A program made the translations under genes and the position numbers. Shown one piece after another: positions 1-10,619 of a DNA stretch of 64,000 nt; the first letter of the stretch is position 1, and every line of letters begins with the position of its first letter. Below the pieces are notes generated by a model. The model made no database searches and was not told the origin of the DNA. It saw nothing but the letters and a program-made list of their open reading frames with translations. Source of the DNA: Lactarius indigo (taxonomy: Eukaryota > Basidiomycota > Agaricomycetes > Russulales > Russulaceae); NCBI GenBank assembly GCA_025766275.1, contig JAFKAC010000157.1, forward strand, positions 42,361-106,360, in the 5' to 3' direction.

Positions 1-1259
1 CTTGTCGGGTACTAGTCGGGCGTAATGCAGAGGTCAATGCTCGGAACCATGATCGATCTACCCCATTTCTCAAAGCTTCAGGGAGTGGAAACCCTGATGT
101 CTTGCGGTTATTACTAGACCACAATCCAGACGATCACGTGCACGATAAGAACGGAAACACTCCACTGCATTTGGCTGCGTCTCGCGGTAATCTCGAGGTT
201 TGTCGGATCCTGCTCGGGCGCGGTGCGGAGGTCAATTCCCGGGATCATGACGGATCCAGCCCACTTCTCCTTGCAATGCGGCATAGCAAACCTGACGTTT
301 TGCGACTATTGCTGGACCACAATGCGGATGTGCATGTGCACAACAAGAGAGGGAACACTCCGCTGCATTTGGCAGCGTCCAAGGGTCACCTCGAGGTTTG
401 TCGGGTATTACTTGAGCGCAATGTGGAGGTCAATTCGCGGAATGGTAAACTATCTACCCCATTTCTCAGAGCATCGGGGAGTGGAAATCCTGACGTTTTG
501 CGGTTATTGCTGGACCACAATGCGAACGACCATGTGCATGACAAGAGTGGAAACACCCCACTGCACTTGGCAGCATCCAGCGGCAGTCTCGAGGCTTGTC
601 GGATACTACTCGAGCGCAATGCAGAGGTCAATTCCCGGGATCACAATGGATCTACTCCACTTCACCTTGCGTTACAGGGGCGCAATTATGGCGTTTCGCG
701 GTTTTTGCTGGACCACAATGCGGATGTGCACGTGCAAGACAAGACGGGAGATACTCCACTACACTTGGTAGCGTCACATTACTTCAGTGGCCTTGAAGTT
801 TGTCGGATACTACTCGAGCGTGGTGCAAAGGTTGATTCCCGGAACCATGATCGACTTACACCACTTCTCCGAGCATTACTGAGTGGAAGCTCTGACGTTT
901 TGCGGTTATTTCTGGACCACAACGCGGATGTGGACGTGCGCGACAAGAAGGGAAATACTTCCCTGCATTTGGCCGCGTACCACGGTTACCTCAATAAATG
1001 TCGGATACTACTCGAGCACGGTGCAAAGGTCAATTCCTGCAACAACAAGAAATCGACCCCATTACATCTAGCAGCACGTTATGGAAGCTCAGAAATTGTA
1101 CAGCTCCTGCTCGACTACGGTGCGGACGTGCAGATGCGCAACCTTGGCAGAAAAACTGCACTGGATGTTGCCCGTAGCGCCGGAAAACGGAAAGTCGTAC
1201 AATTACTCTCCCGGCACTCTCCCAACACGCTAGGGGATGAACGAACGAGGCGGGTATAA
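1..1259 (+). CDS. Ankyrin-repeat protein, 5' partial
   Basis: The frame is open from base 3 to the stop at 1257-1259, so the true start lies left of the window. The visible ~418 residues are almost wholly ankyrin repeats of about 33 residues with the usual TPLHLAA / LLL / GA-V signatures. They alternate as a 66-residue super-unit: one half has the TPLHLAAS...LEVCRILLER form, the other the PDVLRLLLDHNADV form. The units are very alike at the DNA level (about 198 bases), which suggests recent tandem copying. The last two repeats (about 1030-1200) are more canonical and are followed by a short basic tail. Ankyrin arrays mediate protein-protein contacts. No effector domain (NACHT, kinase, patatin) is visible, but one could lie upstream. 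Confidence 0.9.
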   Translation, partial: CRVLVGRNAEVNARNHDRSTPFLKASGSGNPDVLRLLLDHNPDDHVHDKNGNTPLHLAASRGNLEVCRILLGRGAEVNSRDHDGSSPLLLAMRHSKPDVLRLLLDHNADVHVHNKRGNTPLHLAASKGHLEVCRVLLERNVEVNSRNGKLSTPFLRASGSGNPDVLRLLLDHNANDHVHDKSGNTPLHLAASSGSLEACRILLERNAEVNSRDHNGSTPLHLALQGRNYGVSRFLLDHNADVHVQDKTGDTPLHLVASHYFSGLEVCRILLERGAKVDSRNHDRLTPLLRALLSGSSDVLRLFLDHNADVDVRDKKGNTSLHLAAYHGYLNKCRILLEHGAKVNSCNNKKSTPLHLAARYGSSEIVQLLLDYGADVQMRNLGRKTALDVARSAGKRKVVQLLSRHSPNTLGDERTRRV

Positions 1260-2296
1260 TATCTATGTTAGACATTGTCGACGCGTGTAAGTGAGGATTG
1301 CCTTGCTTATTTAGTGTACGCTGACTGTTACTACTACAGTATATCCCATGATTATGTATGAAATCGCGTGTAGAATACGTGCGGTCCTTCCGAATTCCTG
1401 TAGTGCGGCATGTAACTGTCCCCATGTCACCAATTTGTGTACTATTCATAATCATCTCGCTTTATTGCCAGAGTCGAGGCCACGCAGTAAGGCACAGCAA
1501 TCAGAGAGTGACAATGATTCATGGAAATTGTCTTCGGGCATTTCAATCGACACATTGTTGGACGAGTCAACCGCCGGTAGCGCGGACCGTGGACCGTGGT
1601 TATGATCACTATAATTCCGTTTTTGTCAGTCAATTGCCCGATGCGCCCCCGGAGGGGCTTAATTAACTATAGTTCTTTCATACTCTTAAGCCCGGAGATT
1701 AGCGTGTATGCGCCTCAGTCATTCTTTCTTCTGACTGAGGTGGGTATCTTTTACTGCTCCGGCTTAATACTGTGACGCTGACCAACTCGTATACGATGCG
1801 ACGTCGTATTTGATAGCTTCCGTAAACGCCGCTGAACGCCACAGATCCTCGTGTCACAACACACATATCACCACTTAATGAGGGCGGGACATCCCCGAGA
1901 GCCGTAGCTCAAGAGCAGAACAGGCGCTGCGGAAAATGACTTGAACTTTTGAAAGGTTGGCGTGCTCACTGTACTGCTATTTCGCGCTGCGATAATATCA
2001 ATTTCCGGTCCCACGAGGTGCAGGGGTGTTCACGCGCATAAAGAGGTCTGACTTGTCTGACGATGAAAAACCCGTACAATAACATCCCTGACCCACGCTT
2101 ACTGTAAGTTTATATCATTGGCGTGGTGATATCGCTGGGGCCGATGGCCAAACTTCAGCGCTTCGTTACATGATTCTGTGAAGAAGAGTCAATGTGACGA
2201 GTCTATAAGCCGAGGATAAGACAAAAAAATAAAAACAAAACAAGATATACAATGGTGTCATCTCAACAACCTGTTCCAGCGTTTTGGCGTCGGCGC
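1260..2296. other. Intergenic stretch without recognised gene
   Basis: No convincing coding region was found. The only local structure seen is a small hairpin at 1713-1740 (nine-base arms CCTCAGTCA / TGACTGAGG). Confidence 0.6.
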
Positions 2297-3195
2297 AAAT
2301 CACAATTGCGCACATAACGCCGGTGCCACTCCCAGTTTATGAACCTTGCAAGTAGTCAGGCTCTTATAAATGAACGACCGGACGCCACCGCCTTGCCACC
2401 ATCGGCGATCCTCGCTCGCACGAGCGCATCGAGCTCCGAGTATCCCTAGACAGCGACTCGTAGATACCGTGGCGTTATAGGCTTGACGTGGATATCTCTC
2501 GATATGCTGTCTTTGTCTCAAGACGAACGAGTAGATGAAAGAGAGAACCACAGATCGGAGAGCACGCAACGCACCTGTTGGTTCCAAGACCTCGGCCGTA
2601 AGGTATCCAAGTGTGGATGAAGTGTTAACAACCTCCTTCGCGCTGGTGTGAACATTCTTCTGCGTCGTACGTTGTTTCGTGTATCTGTAGATGTGACGGA
2701 AGGAGGACTAGGTCCACTATGACTATGCAACGTCAACAATCAGCTGCTGTAGCGAAGCGCGCGAGAGCAAGACGAAGGTGAAAAGGCAATAGACCTGGTG
2801 GCCAGCTTTCGTGCGACAGGTCTGGAAGACTTTAGTCTTTGCTAAGGGTGCCTCGACATCCCGCCATCCCTACCTTTTGGTGGCGTGGCTTGGAATATTA
2901 CTGGTGCCGAACTGCAGTCAGAGTCAAGGTCAGAGTAGGGGTCGGACAAACCCAAAGGGGAGCACGCCGCCAGTGGATGCCTCATCTGACTGACCAGAGG
3001 GATCGAAGTAGGTTCAATGTAAATTTGATGGGTATCCGGTAAGTAAGTAAGATCAACAGCCTGAGGTGGGATGGACGCGCACGAGAGAGGAGGCGAAGGA
3101 GACAAGGTTCGACTCCGCTCCGCTTGAGAAGTGGACGCAATTACAGATTACAGTACTGTAGTTCTACACAAGGTCACAACGTGGCCTGGTAGATA
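2297..3195. repeat. Module-front repeat, copy A (upstream of SNF5-like pseudogene)
   Basis: This stretch recurs with many point changes and indels at 7766-8985 (copy B) and 15712-16540 (copy C), and partly at 51620-52410 (copy E). Shared landmarks are the 'gcgcacataacgcc' opening, the 'cgctcgcacg/agcgcatcaagctc' block, the 'atgaccgtgcaac' block, the 'tggcgtggcttggaatat' block and 'cacctgactgacca'. No frame stays open across copies, so I read it as former upstream or neighbouring sequence of the SNF5-like gene, carried along when the module was copied. Confidence 0.7.
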
Positions 3196-3199
3196 CGGT

Positions 3200-4990
3200 C
3201 TGTGAGACGTTTCTGCGATCCCCCCCGACTTGCACCCGTGTTCGTGCCTGTCGAAGGCTCTATTCTTCGTCGACATTCCATCTTCCAGCACTCTTTCACT
3301 ATCGGCAATTGTCAGCAAAGCCATGGTACGACTCGAACCAGCGTCCGGCTGTTCCTTGCCACCGCAGCCAACATTCAGTAATATTCAGTACGATCGAGCT
3401 TACCGTATACTGCTCCAGCACTGCAGCACACCGCTAGTGAGTGCATCCAGCTCCACTCATTTTGTTTCATTTCCCGTTGTTTACAACTGCGCCTTCATGC
3501 AGCTTACCGGAAAAATATTGGTCATGATCTTTAACCCCTCCCTCGCCACGACGTCACAACGAAGCCGCCTGGCAAAAAGCAGCAATCTCGTGCCTACACC
3601 CGTAGCTGCCCCCGTCACTCCCACCTCTCCCACTGTACCATACATTAAACCTCTCGTGTATCAATTCACCACCAACACTAGCCACGATAACCACCTCGTA
3701 GCCACCTCCCCGAACGACCCGCACAGCGCCTGGCTGCACGCCCCGTTCCCAGAAACTCCACATGCGCTACAATTGACTTACGCCTCGTGCGGCCTGTCCT
3801 CTCTGGATCGACTACCGTCGCCGCAGCAGCGTCGACCTCAACGCGCCCGAGACGGGGTGGCGTCGTGAGCCACGTCGATCCCGGCTCGGGAGATGCATCC
3901 CCGATGCGGGGAAGTCGACACAGGTCGGATTTCGTGGCGAGCGGTGGGACACGCAACTACCATTCGGGCGGCATGCGGCGCGATTCGTGTCGGCAATGGC
4001 GCGATATCGTGTGCGGCGGATGGGACGTCCGCGCCTTCCGCCGCCGCGTGTGCGTCCCGGACTGAGCTGGACTAGAGCTATCTGGGCTTGATACCCCCCG
4101 CACGCTTCATAATTGCGAAGCCCTTCGCGCCGACGAAAGCACGTAGACTTGTGAGTCGCTCGCCTGCTGCTCACTTTCATCGTGTTGCGTGCCAGGTCGG
4201 AGGAGAAGGTCGCGGAACTGGTTCAGCGGTCCGTCGCGCTTGTACCGATTCACGTCGAGTTCGAGACAGACACGGACCGCATCCGAGGTTGTTTCATGTG
4301 GAATTTACAGGAGTCGCTCGTCATGCCAGAGCAATTTGCGCACACCTTCTGCGCCGATCTCGATCTGCCTCCGGCGCGGCGGGCCGATATCGTCTCGGCG
4401 CAGGTTCGCGCCCAGGCGAAGGATCGAGGCGGCGTGGGAAGCCTGAGGATGGAGCTGGAGCTCACAATGGATGGGGGCGGCGAGAGCGGAGACAAGATCC
4501 CAGAATGTCATTCTCAGCGTACGTCCCCGAAATCACTTCCTCTCATTCGTTGTCTTACCCACAACTGGCTTCAGATCGATGTGCAGGTGAACGACCGTCA
4601 CACGATGACATGCTCGTCCATATCGAGTGGGACTCACGCCAGAGGAATTCACTCACTAGCTCTGCCTTGATCTCGGACTCGCGGGCGAGGCAGAGCCGCT
4701 CATCGCGCACGCGGTGCACGAAGAACTCATGAAGCATAACGAGGATGCGATTGAGTGGGGCGTAGTTGGCGGGTTCCCGATGGAGCAGGCGGCGAGCGCA
4801 GAGGACGGCGCGAAGGGCGAGAGTGCGCTCGGGGTGATGAAGGACAAGACTGGGCTGGGGCTCGGCTGCGGCCCGCGGATCTTGCGGAGCGTGTGAAAAG
4901 TTGGAGGGATTTAAGACGCGGTGGGAGATACTGCCACAGGAGGAGGTAGAGCGGCACGAGATCAAGCCAGAAAGCGCAAGTAGGTACGTG
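3200..4990 (+). pseudogene. SNF5/SMARCB1-like pseudogene, copy A
   Basis: SNF5 is the core subunit of SWI/SNF-type chromatin remodellers, with two SNF5 repeats. Here conceptual segments in changing frames follow the family order: a low-complexity N-terminus (about 3320-3770), an RPRRGGVV...DFVASGGT linker (3787-3960), the ELD-SYLGLIPPARF motif (4060-4110), the first SNF5 repeat (about 4225-4440; VPIHVEFETDTDRIR, FMWNL, FADLDLP-like blocks) and the second repeat (about 4573-4790; DDMLVHIEWD, LIAHAVHEEL, DAIEWGV). Intron-like junctions lie near 4150-4193 and 4517-4572. Disablements include a TAG replacing the Gln of LDQSYLG (intact in copy B), a frame shift before the second repeat and a TAG inside it. 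This is the best preserved copy. Confidence 0.8.
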
Positions 4991-5663
4991 GCGCGGTTTT
5001 TTTTTCTATATTACCATCTTATCACCGACGATTGGGTCCTCGCAGACGCCTTAGGACAGACAAGTTCCAGAGTTTGACCAGGACGAAAAGTATAGGATAG
5101 TAGCTCTTTTCCTCCACATTTCATATTGTTCTTCCCTTTTTTTTCTTGTGATTTTCTCTTGGGCTCGTAAATTTTCGTTGACTCTTTCATGGCGCAAGAC
5201 GATCTGACATAATCATAATAGTCTGACCTACAATATGGTAAGGGGGAAGGCCCTCACACTTTAATTCTGACGTGTTCAGTTTCGCGGGCTGCGATCTCTT
5301 CTCCCTTTCCTTCCGTCGCGTCGTCCAAGGCGGGCGCGTCAATCTATTGCTCCACTCCATCTCACTGGCGGGCGATTGTGCGGCCTGTACCGCCCGAGAT
5401 TCAATTATTCTGCGGATTGGTCTAACGTCATTATGTCCATACATACCGGACGGAGTGCAAGCGGCGAGAAGCTACAGTGTTATCAATCGCCTGGAAATCT
5501 CATTGATCACCTGTCAATGCAATTTATCCTGGCATGCAGGAGAGAAGCCTGAAGTGTTCCCGCGAAGGTGTTCCCAACAGGAACCGATATAGCTTAATCG
5601 GTCCAGCGGCGACTCGGTTCAAGACTCGGTTGCCCGTCTGTCTGGGACCTGGGGGCACTCTCG

Positions 5664-5671
5664 TATTTATA
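5664..5671 (+). promoter_or_regulatory. TATA-like box of P450-1
   Basis: TATTTATA lies 35 bases upstream of the ATG at 5706. The same element in the same context (actct..tatttataggcaact) precedes P450-5 at 25380-25387. Transcription would start about 25-35 bases downstream. That makes the earlier in-frame ATG at 5679 unlikely to be in the message and favours 5706. Confidence 0.5.
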
Positions 5672-5705
5672 GGCAACTATGCATGAAGTCATTGTTTTTG
5701 CTTCA

Positions 5706-7585
5706 ATGCTTGCGAGCACCAGTAACTACACCACCCACCTTGCTGCGGCTCCCCTCGCTGGCTTCGTCCTCTGGCTCATAGCCAGACGAGCTCAGAGTGC
5801 TTTCCGTAATCTTCCACCGGGTCCCAAGGGGTTCCCTATCCTTGGCGATGTTCTTCACATTACAGATATGGATTGGTTGGCATCACCACAACGCATGGAT
5901 GAATACGGTGACATTCCGCACTTCTAGTGCCTCCAGAAACCTGCTCATAATCTTTTCAGGTGAGATGATGTACGTAAGTGCCCTGGGGAAGGGGCTCCTC
6001 GTCATCAACAGCCCACGCGTTGCCGTCGATTTACTCGAAAAACGATCCAACATATATTCCGATCGACCGCGCTACATTTGCACAGGCGAATTCTCAACAA
6101 AGAACTTGATGCTTACCCTGGCGCGCTATGGAGACCTGTACGTCGTCAACACTCCTGTGTTACCCTTTTTTGGCGCTGATAGTTTATAGATGGCGCCGCT
6201 TCCGTCGTGTCGCTATGGAAGGTTTCTCCAAATCGGCCGCTAAGCGCTTCCATCCTATCCAAGGCCGCGAAGCCCTCATGCTGGCGCTTGCGCTGATGAA
6301 GAACCCCCCTGCTCTGAAGAAGCACCTCCAACGACACGGGTGGTCCATTATGTTTACCGTCAATTACCATTTTCCGCCGATAGAGTCGGAAGATGACCCC
6401 GCTATCGTTGGACTCGCAAACCAATCGGAGCGCTTGTTGCATGAGATGGAGCCTGGAACCCGTCTGGTTGAGTTTTTCACATGGATGCGATATATTCCGA
6501 GTAGGCAAGTGTATCGTTGGATTAATCATGTTTTTTTTTTTCCTCTTACATGCTAGTTAGGTTTGCCAAGTGGAAACGGGACGCAGAGTACTGGTTCGTT
6601 CACGATTCGCTCATGTTCGGAGATCATCTCAAGAAAGTTTCAAATGACTTGGTAAGTTCTTGCAGTAGTAGCACGCCGATGAAATAGGTCATATTTTCCA
6701 CGCCAGGCGAATGGCATTGATCGACCAAGCTTTGGCGCTTCCGTGATCAAAAATCAGAGTAAACACGACCTTTCAGAACGTGACCAGGCTTGGCTCGTTG
6801 GTACCATGGTGTAAGTCCCTAAATATGTGTTTCCAAACACCACGAGAATCGTAATGATCTGCCACAGAAGCGCGGGTGGAGAGACGACGTCTACTACACT
6901 TCAATGGTGGGTTCTCGCCATGCTCGCGTACCCCGAGGTCCAAACCCGGGCACAGGCCGAGCTTGACGAGGTGGTGGGAAACGCTCGTCCACCGACCATT
7001 GCCGACCTTCCCTCTCTCCCATATATCCGCGCGATGGTAAAAGAGGCACTGCGCTGGTCGCCTACGGTCCCCTTCAGCATTCCGCACGCATCGACTGAGG
7101 ACGACTGGTACGAGGGCCTGTTCATTCCCAAGGGCACCGTCTGCCTCCAGAACATGCGCACGCTCAACTTCGACCCGGAGGTGTTTGGGAGCAACGCAAT
7201 AGATTTCGACCCGTCTAGGTACCTGGATGAGAAAGGCCAGGTCAAGACACTGATGGTGGGCCGGGAGGAGGGGCACATGTCGTTTGGGTTTGGGCGGCGC
7301 GAATGCCCTGGTAAGTTCGTTGCTGAATGGACGCTCGGAATCGACATTGCGACGCTCCTTTGGGCTATGCGATTCGAGCGTCCTGAAGGTGCGCAGGGCG
7401 AATTGGATGTGCGCACTGTTGTCCACACAGGCATAACTGCGTGCGTGACTTTTGCCTGCTCCTTTGACGGGTTCATATTAATAATTAGCTGGCACAGCCA
7501 ACCTCAACCTTTCGAGTGTAAGATGACCCCTCGGTTTGCGGATGCTGAGGTTTTACTGAAAGATACCCTTAATTTGTACGAGTGA
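5706..7585 (+). CDS. Cytochrome P450 monooxygenase, tandem copy 1
   Basis: Proposed exons are 5706-5907, 5960-6137, 6190-6504, 6561-6651, 6707-6810 and 6868-7585 (1608 bases, 535 residues, normal P450 length). Order of parts: N-terminal membrane anchor (about residues 10-28, ending ARRAQ), the LPPGPKG hinge, I-helix AGGETTS, K-helix ETLR-type motif EALR, FDPSRY (PERF-like), and the haem loop FGFGRRECPG with ligand Cys about 443. It should be an ER-bound haem-thiolate oxygenase using a P450 reductase. The substrate cannot be read from sequence. The group I type resembles fungal P450s often labelled O-methylsterigmatocystin oxidoreductase-like, but I cannot fix the CYP family. Intron 3 has a GC donor (gcaagt); the other four introns are GT-AG, 52-57 bases. 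Confidence 0.92.
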
Positions 7586-7765
7586 AGGACCCTAGGCCTG
7601 TGGTGTCGTAGCATCTTATTTATCTATCTGGCTTTGGTTCGTGGCCGTGCCACACAACAACAAAGATAGAAAGAAAGGCTCGGAGAGTGTGCGAAAGAAG
7701 GGAGGTAGAAGGCGTGTACAATAACAAAAAGTAAAGTGGACACGGTTACTTTGGAAAGGCACACA

Positions 7766-8985
7766 GTGGGGGCAAATCGCGATTGCGCACATAACGCCAG
7801 TGCCCCTTCCAGCGCTCTTTCCAGCTTCTTAACGAGTCAGGTTCTTGTAAACGAACGACAGGGCGCCACCACTAGCAATTGTCGCTCGAAAGAGCGCATC
7901 AAGCTTCCTTGTCTTCCTGGACAGCCAGTCATAGATACCGTGGTGTAATAGCTGGACGCGGAGATCTTTCGATCGTTGTCTTTATCACCAGACGGGGGAG
8001 CGGAGTGTAGAAGAGCAGACCGGAGATCACGTGACGCACCCGTCCGTTCCAAGACCTTGCCCGTACGGTATCCAAATATAGCTGAGGTGTTGACGTTGAC
8101 ACCTCATGTTAACACCCGCCTTCACGCCGGTGTGAAAGTTTTTGCGTTGTGCACTGTTTCAGGTATGGCGATGGGAGACTAGGACCACTATGACCGCGCA
8201 AAACCAAGGATTCAGCAGCCGTGGCGGAACACGCGAGAGCAAGGGAAGGCGGAGATAAGGTAGACCTAATGACAGAGTTTCGCCCTGCGTTGGAAGCCTT
8301 CAACCTTTCTCGCCTTGTGGTGGCATGGCTCGGAATATCACTGATGTGGGACTGCAGTCGGGAATTACACAGCGGGGTCGGACAGAACCAAGGGGGGGCA
8401 TGTGTACATCACCTGACTGACCAGGAGAATGAAGTCGGTCCGACGTATGGTTGATGCGGTGTCCGGCGAGAAATAGGTGCGATGGACACGCACGAGAGAG
8501 ATGACGTGAAGAAAATACAAACTAAAGCATACTGATGCAGCCAAACATTCACTCAGTGTTGTGCAAGATGCATACCTGACTGACCTTTTGACGGGGCAGT
8601 CAATAAATCGTGGGAATAGATAAGATGAAATCATTCGATCTGCAGTGCACTGGCAGGTGATGACAACACATTTGAGGTCGACGGGAGAATGAACCGGAGC
8701 GTGTGAAGTTTGCCACTTGCCACTGGAACGCGGCGTGTGTCGTCTCCATTTGTTTACAGTAATTTCCTACGTACCCTTGACTGGGTCACTAAAATATAGT
8801 CGGCTGGCGCGGGTTAGCGGTTGACTGGGTCAGACCCGGGTCATGACATTGCTGGCCACACTTGATTGTGATTGGAGGCGATTATGTACTTCAAGTCGGA
8901 TTCACACAGCTATCCACTCATCGTCAAATTGTCAAAATTCTGAGTAGAACCCACGTACGCACAGCTGGTGAGTTCACTTGTCTCC
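7766..8985. repeat. Module-front repeat, copy B
   Basis: Counterpart of 2297-3195, starting just after the P450-1 3' flank (the 'ggctttggttcgtggccgtgcc' 3' element at about 7630 is itself shared with P450-2 and P450-4). It keeps the same landmark blocks up to 'cacctgactgaccagg' (about 8410). It then carries extra sequence shared with copy C, around 'gtcaaattgtcaaaattctgagtagaaccc' (8920-8950). No gene is visible. Confidence 0.7.
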
Positions 8986-8989
8986 ACTC

Positions 8990-10330
8990 TTTTCACCTTT
9001 TTTCACTTTTTTGTTGTTGTTTACAACTAGTACGCCTTCATGCAGCTTTCCAGAAAATTATCGTAAATTGGTCGACATCCCCGATCCCTCCCCCGCGCAC
9101 AGCGTCGCGCAGCCTGGCAGCTGCCTAGCGAAAAGCAGCAATCTTGTGCCCACATCCGAAGCTGCCCCTGTCACACCTCAGTCACTGCACTACGCATCCG
9201 ACCTCTCTCAGATCAACCACCATAGCCGCGTCGCACCCCCTTCCCAGAACGACACACGCAGCACAGGCTGCGCGCCCCGCTCCCAACAACCCCAATGGCA
9301 CTACAATAGACCTACGCCCCGCGCCTGGTTGTATGATAGGCACGACGCTCCTCGTGTAACCCGTCCTCTCTGGAATGACCCGTCTCTTCAGTTGCGACAA
9401 AAGTGTCCTCGGTGCGCCCGAGCGTGGCGGTACCGTGCTATGCGTCCCGGCTCGGGAGATGACATCTCTGGCGGGGAATCGGCTCGCGGTCGGATTTCGT
9501 CGCGAGTGGGGAGACGCGCAGTGAGATTCGGGCGGCGTGGTTCATATTGTCGGTGGCGCGATATCGTATGCGGCGGATGTGACTACCGCGCCTTCCGCGT
9601 CCGCGGCTGCGTCCCAGAAGGAGCTAGACCAGAGCTATCTGGGCTTGATACCCCCCGCGCGTTTCATAGTCGCGAGGCCCTTTGCGCCGACAAAGCACGG
9701 GGACTTATGAGTCGCTTGCTGTCGATCCTACCTCTTGTAGCTCACTCTCATCGCGCGCGTAGTTCGGAGTCGCTCGCGGAACAGGCCCAGCGATCCGTCG
9801 TGCTCGTATAGATTCGCGTCGGGTTCTCGAGAAAGACACGCGCCGCATCCGTGACTGCTTCGTGTGGAATTTGCGCGAGTTGTTCGTCACGCCAGAGTGG
9901 TTCCCGCGCGCCTTCCGCGCCGATCTCGATCTACCACCGGTGCCGTGGGCGGACCGCCGCGGCGCAGATCCGCGCCAAGTTGGAGGATCAGGACAGCGTG
10001 GGGAGCTCGCAATGGGCAGAGGCGAGATTCCAGAATGCCTCCTGGACGGATCTCCATCGATCTATCACCCACCGGCTTCAGATCGACTTGCGGGATCACC
10101 ATCTGCCCGACCACATAGAGTAGGACCGAGACTCCGGGTTCACGCCAGAGAAGTGCACGCACTCGCTCTGAATCGATCTCGATCTCGCTGGCGATGCGAA
10201 GCCCTTGGTTGCACACACCGTGCACGAGGAACTCACGAAGCATAAGAAGGATCCGATCGAGTGGGACGTCATTGGTGGGTTCTCGATAGAGCAAGCGGCG
10301 AGAGCAGAGGAGAAACATCGAAAGTCCACA
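8990..10330 (+). pseudogene. SNF5/SMARCB1-like pseudogene, copy B
   Basis: This has the same layout as copy A. N-terminal low-complexity blocks lie at about 9060-9320. LDQSYLGLIPPARF is intact at about 9620-9665. The first SNF5 repeat is split over frames (about 9790-10010; FVWNLREL, TPEWF, RADLDLPPVPWAD) and contains an in-frame TAG where copies A and D read valine-proline. The second repeat lies at about 10075-10300 (LPDHIE, TPEKCTHSL, LVAHTVHEELTKHKKD, IEWDVIGG). Different disablements from copies A and D mean it decayed independently after duplication. Confidence 0.75.
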
Positions 10331-10619
10331 CGCTCCGGCTCCAGTCTAGGGTTCGGGCTCGTCAATTATTGTCGACTCTTTCACAGCGTAGGACAGTTCG
10401 TCAGGATACCCTCACCCTTCAAGCTTTCTAACTCTGACGTGCTCAGTTCCGCGGATCTCGAAATGCTTCCGTACCATCATACTTACACTAGACGAAGCGT
10501 CGCATCCACTCGGAGTGTTAGCAGCGAGAAGCCTCGAGAACTATCCGCGCAGATCGTGAGAACCTCATGTCGGATTGGGGGGCAGCGGCCGAGTGCAGGT
10601 ACCCAGTCTTAGGTAGGTC

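Noticed and set aside
3230..3868. A 212-codon plus-strand frame
   Set aside because: It opens at a non-ATG codon and crosses the degenerate N-terminal part of SNF5-like copy A, including intron-like sequence. It is not conserved as one frame in copies B or D.
5679..5705. Earlier in-frame ATG for P450-1
   Set aside because: It lies within ten bases of the TATA-like box, and P450-5 aligns to the second ATG.
8978..9811. A 277-codon plus-strand frame
   Set aside because: It runs through SNF5-like copy B in more than one of the ancestral frames. It is a chance fusion, not a gene.
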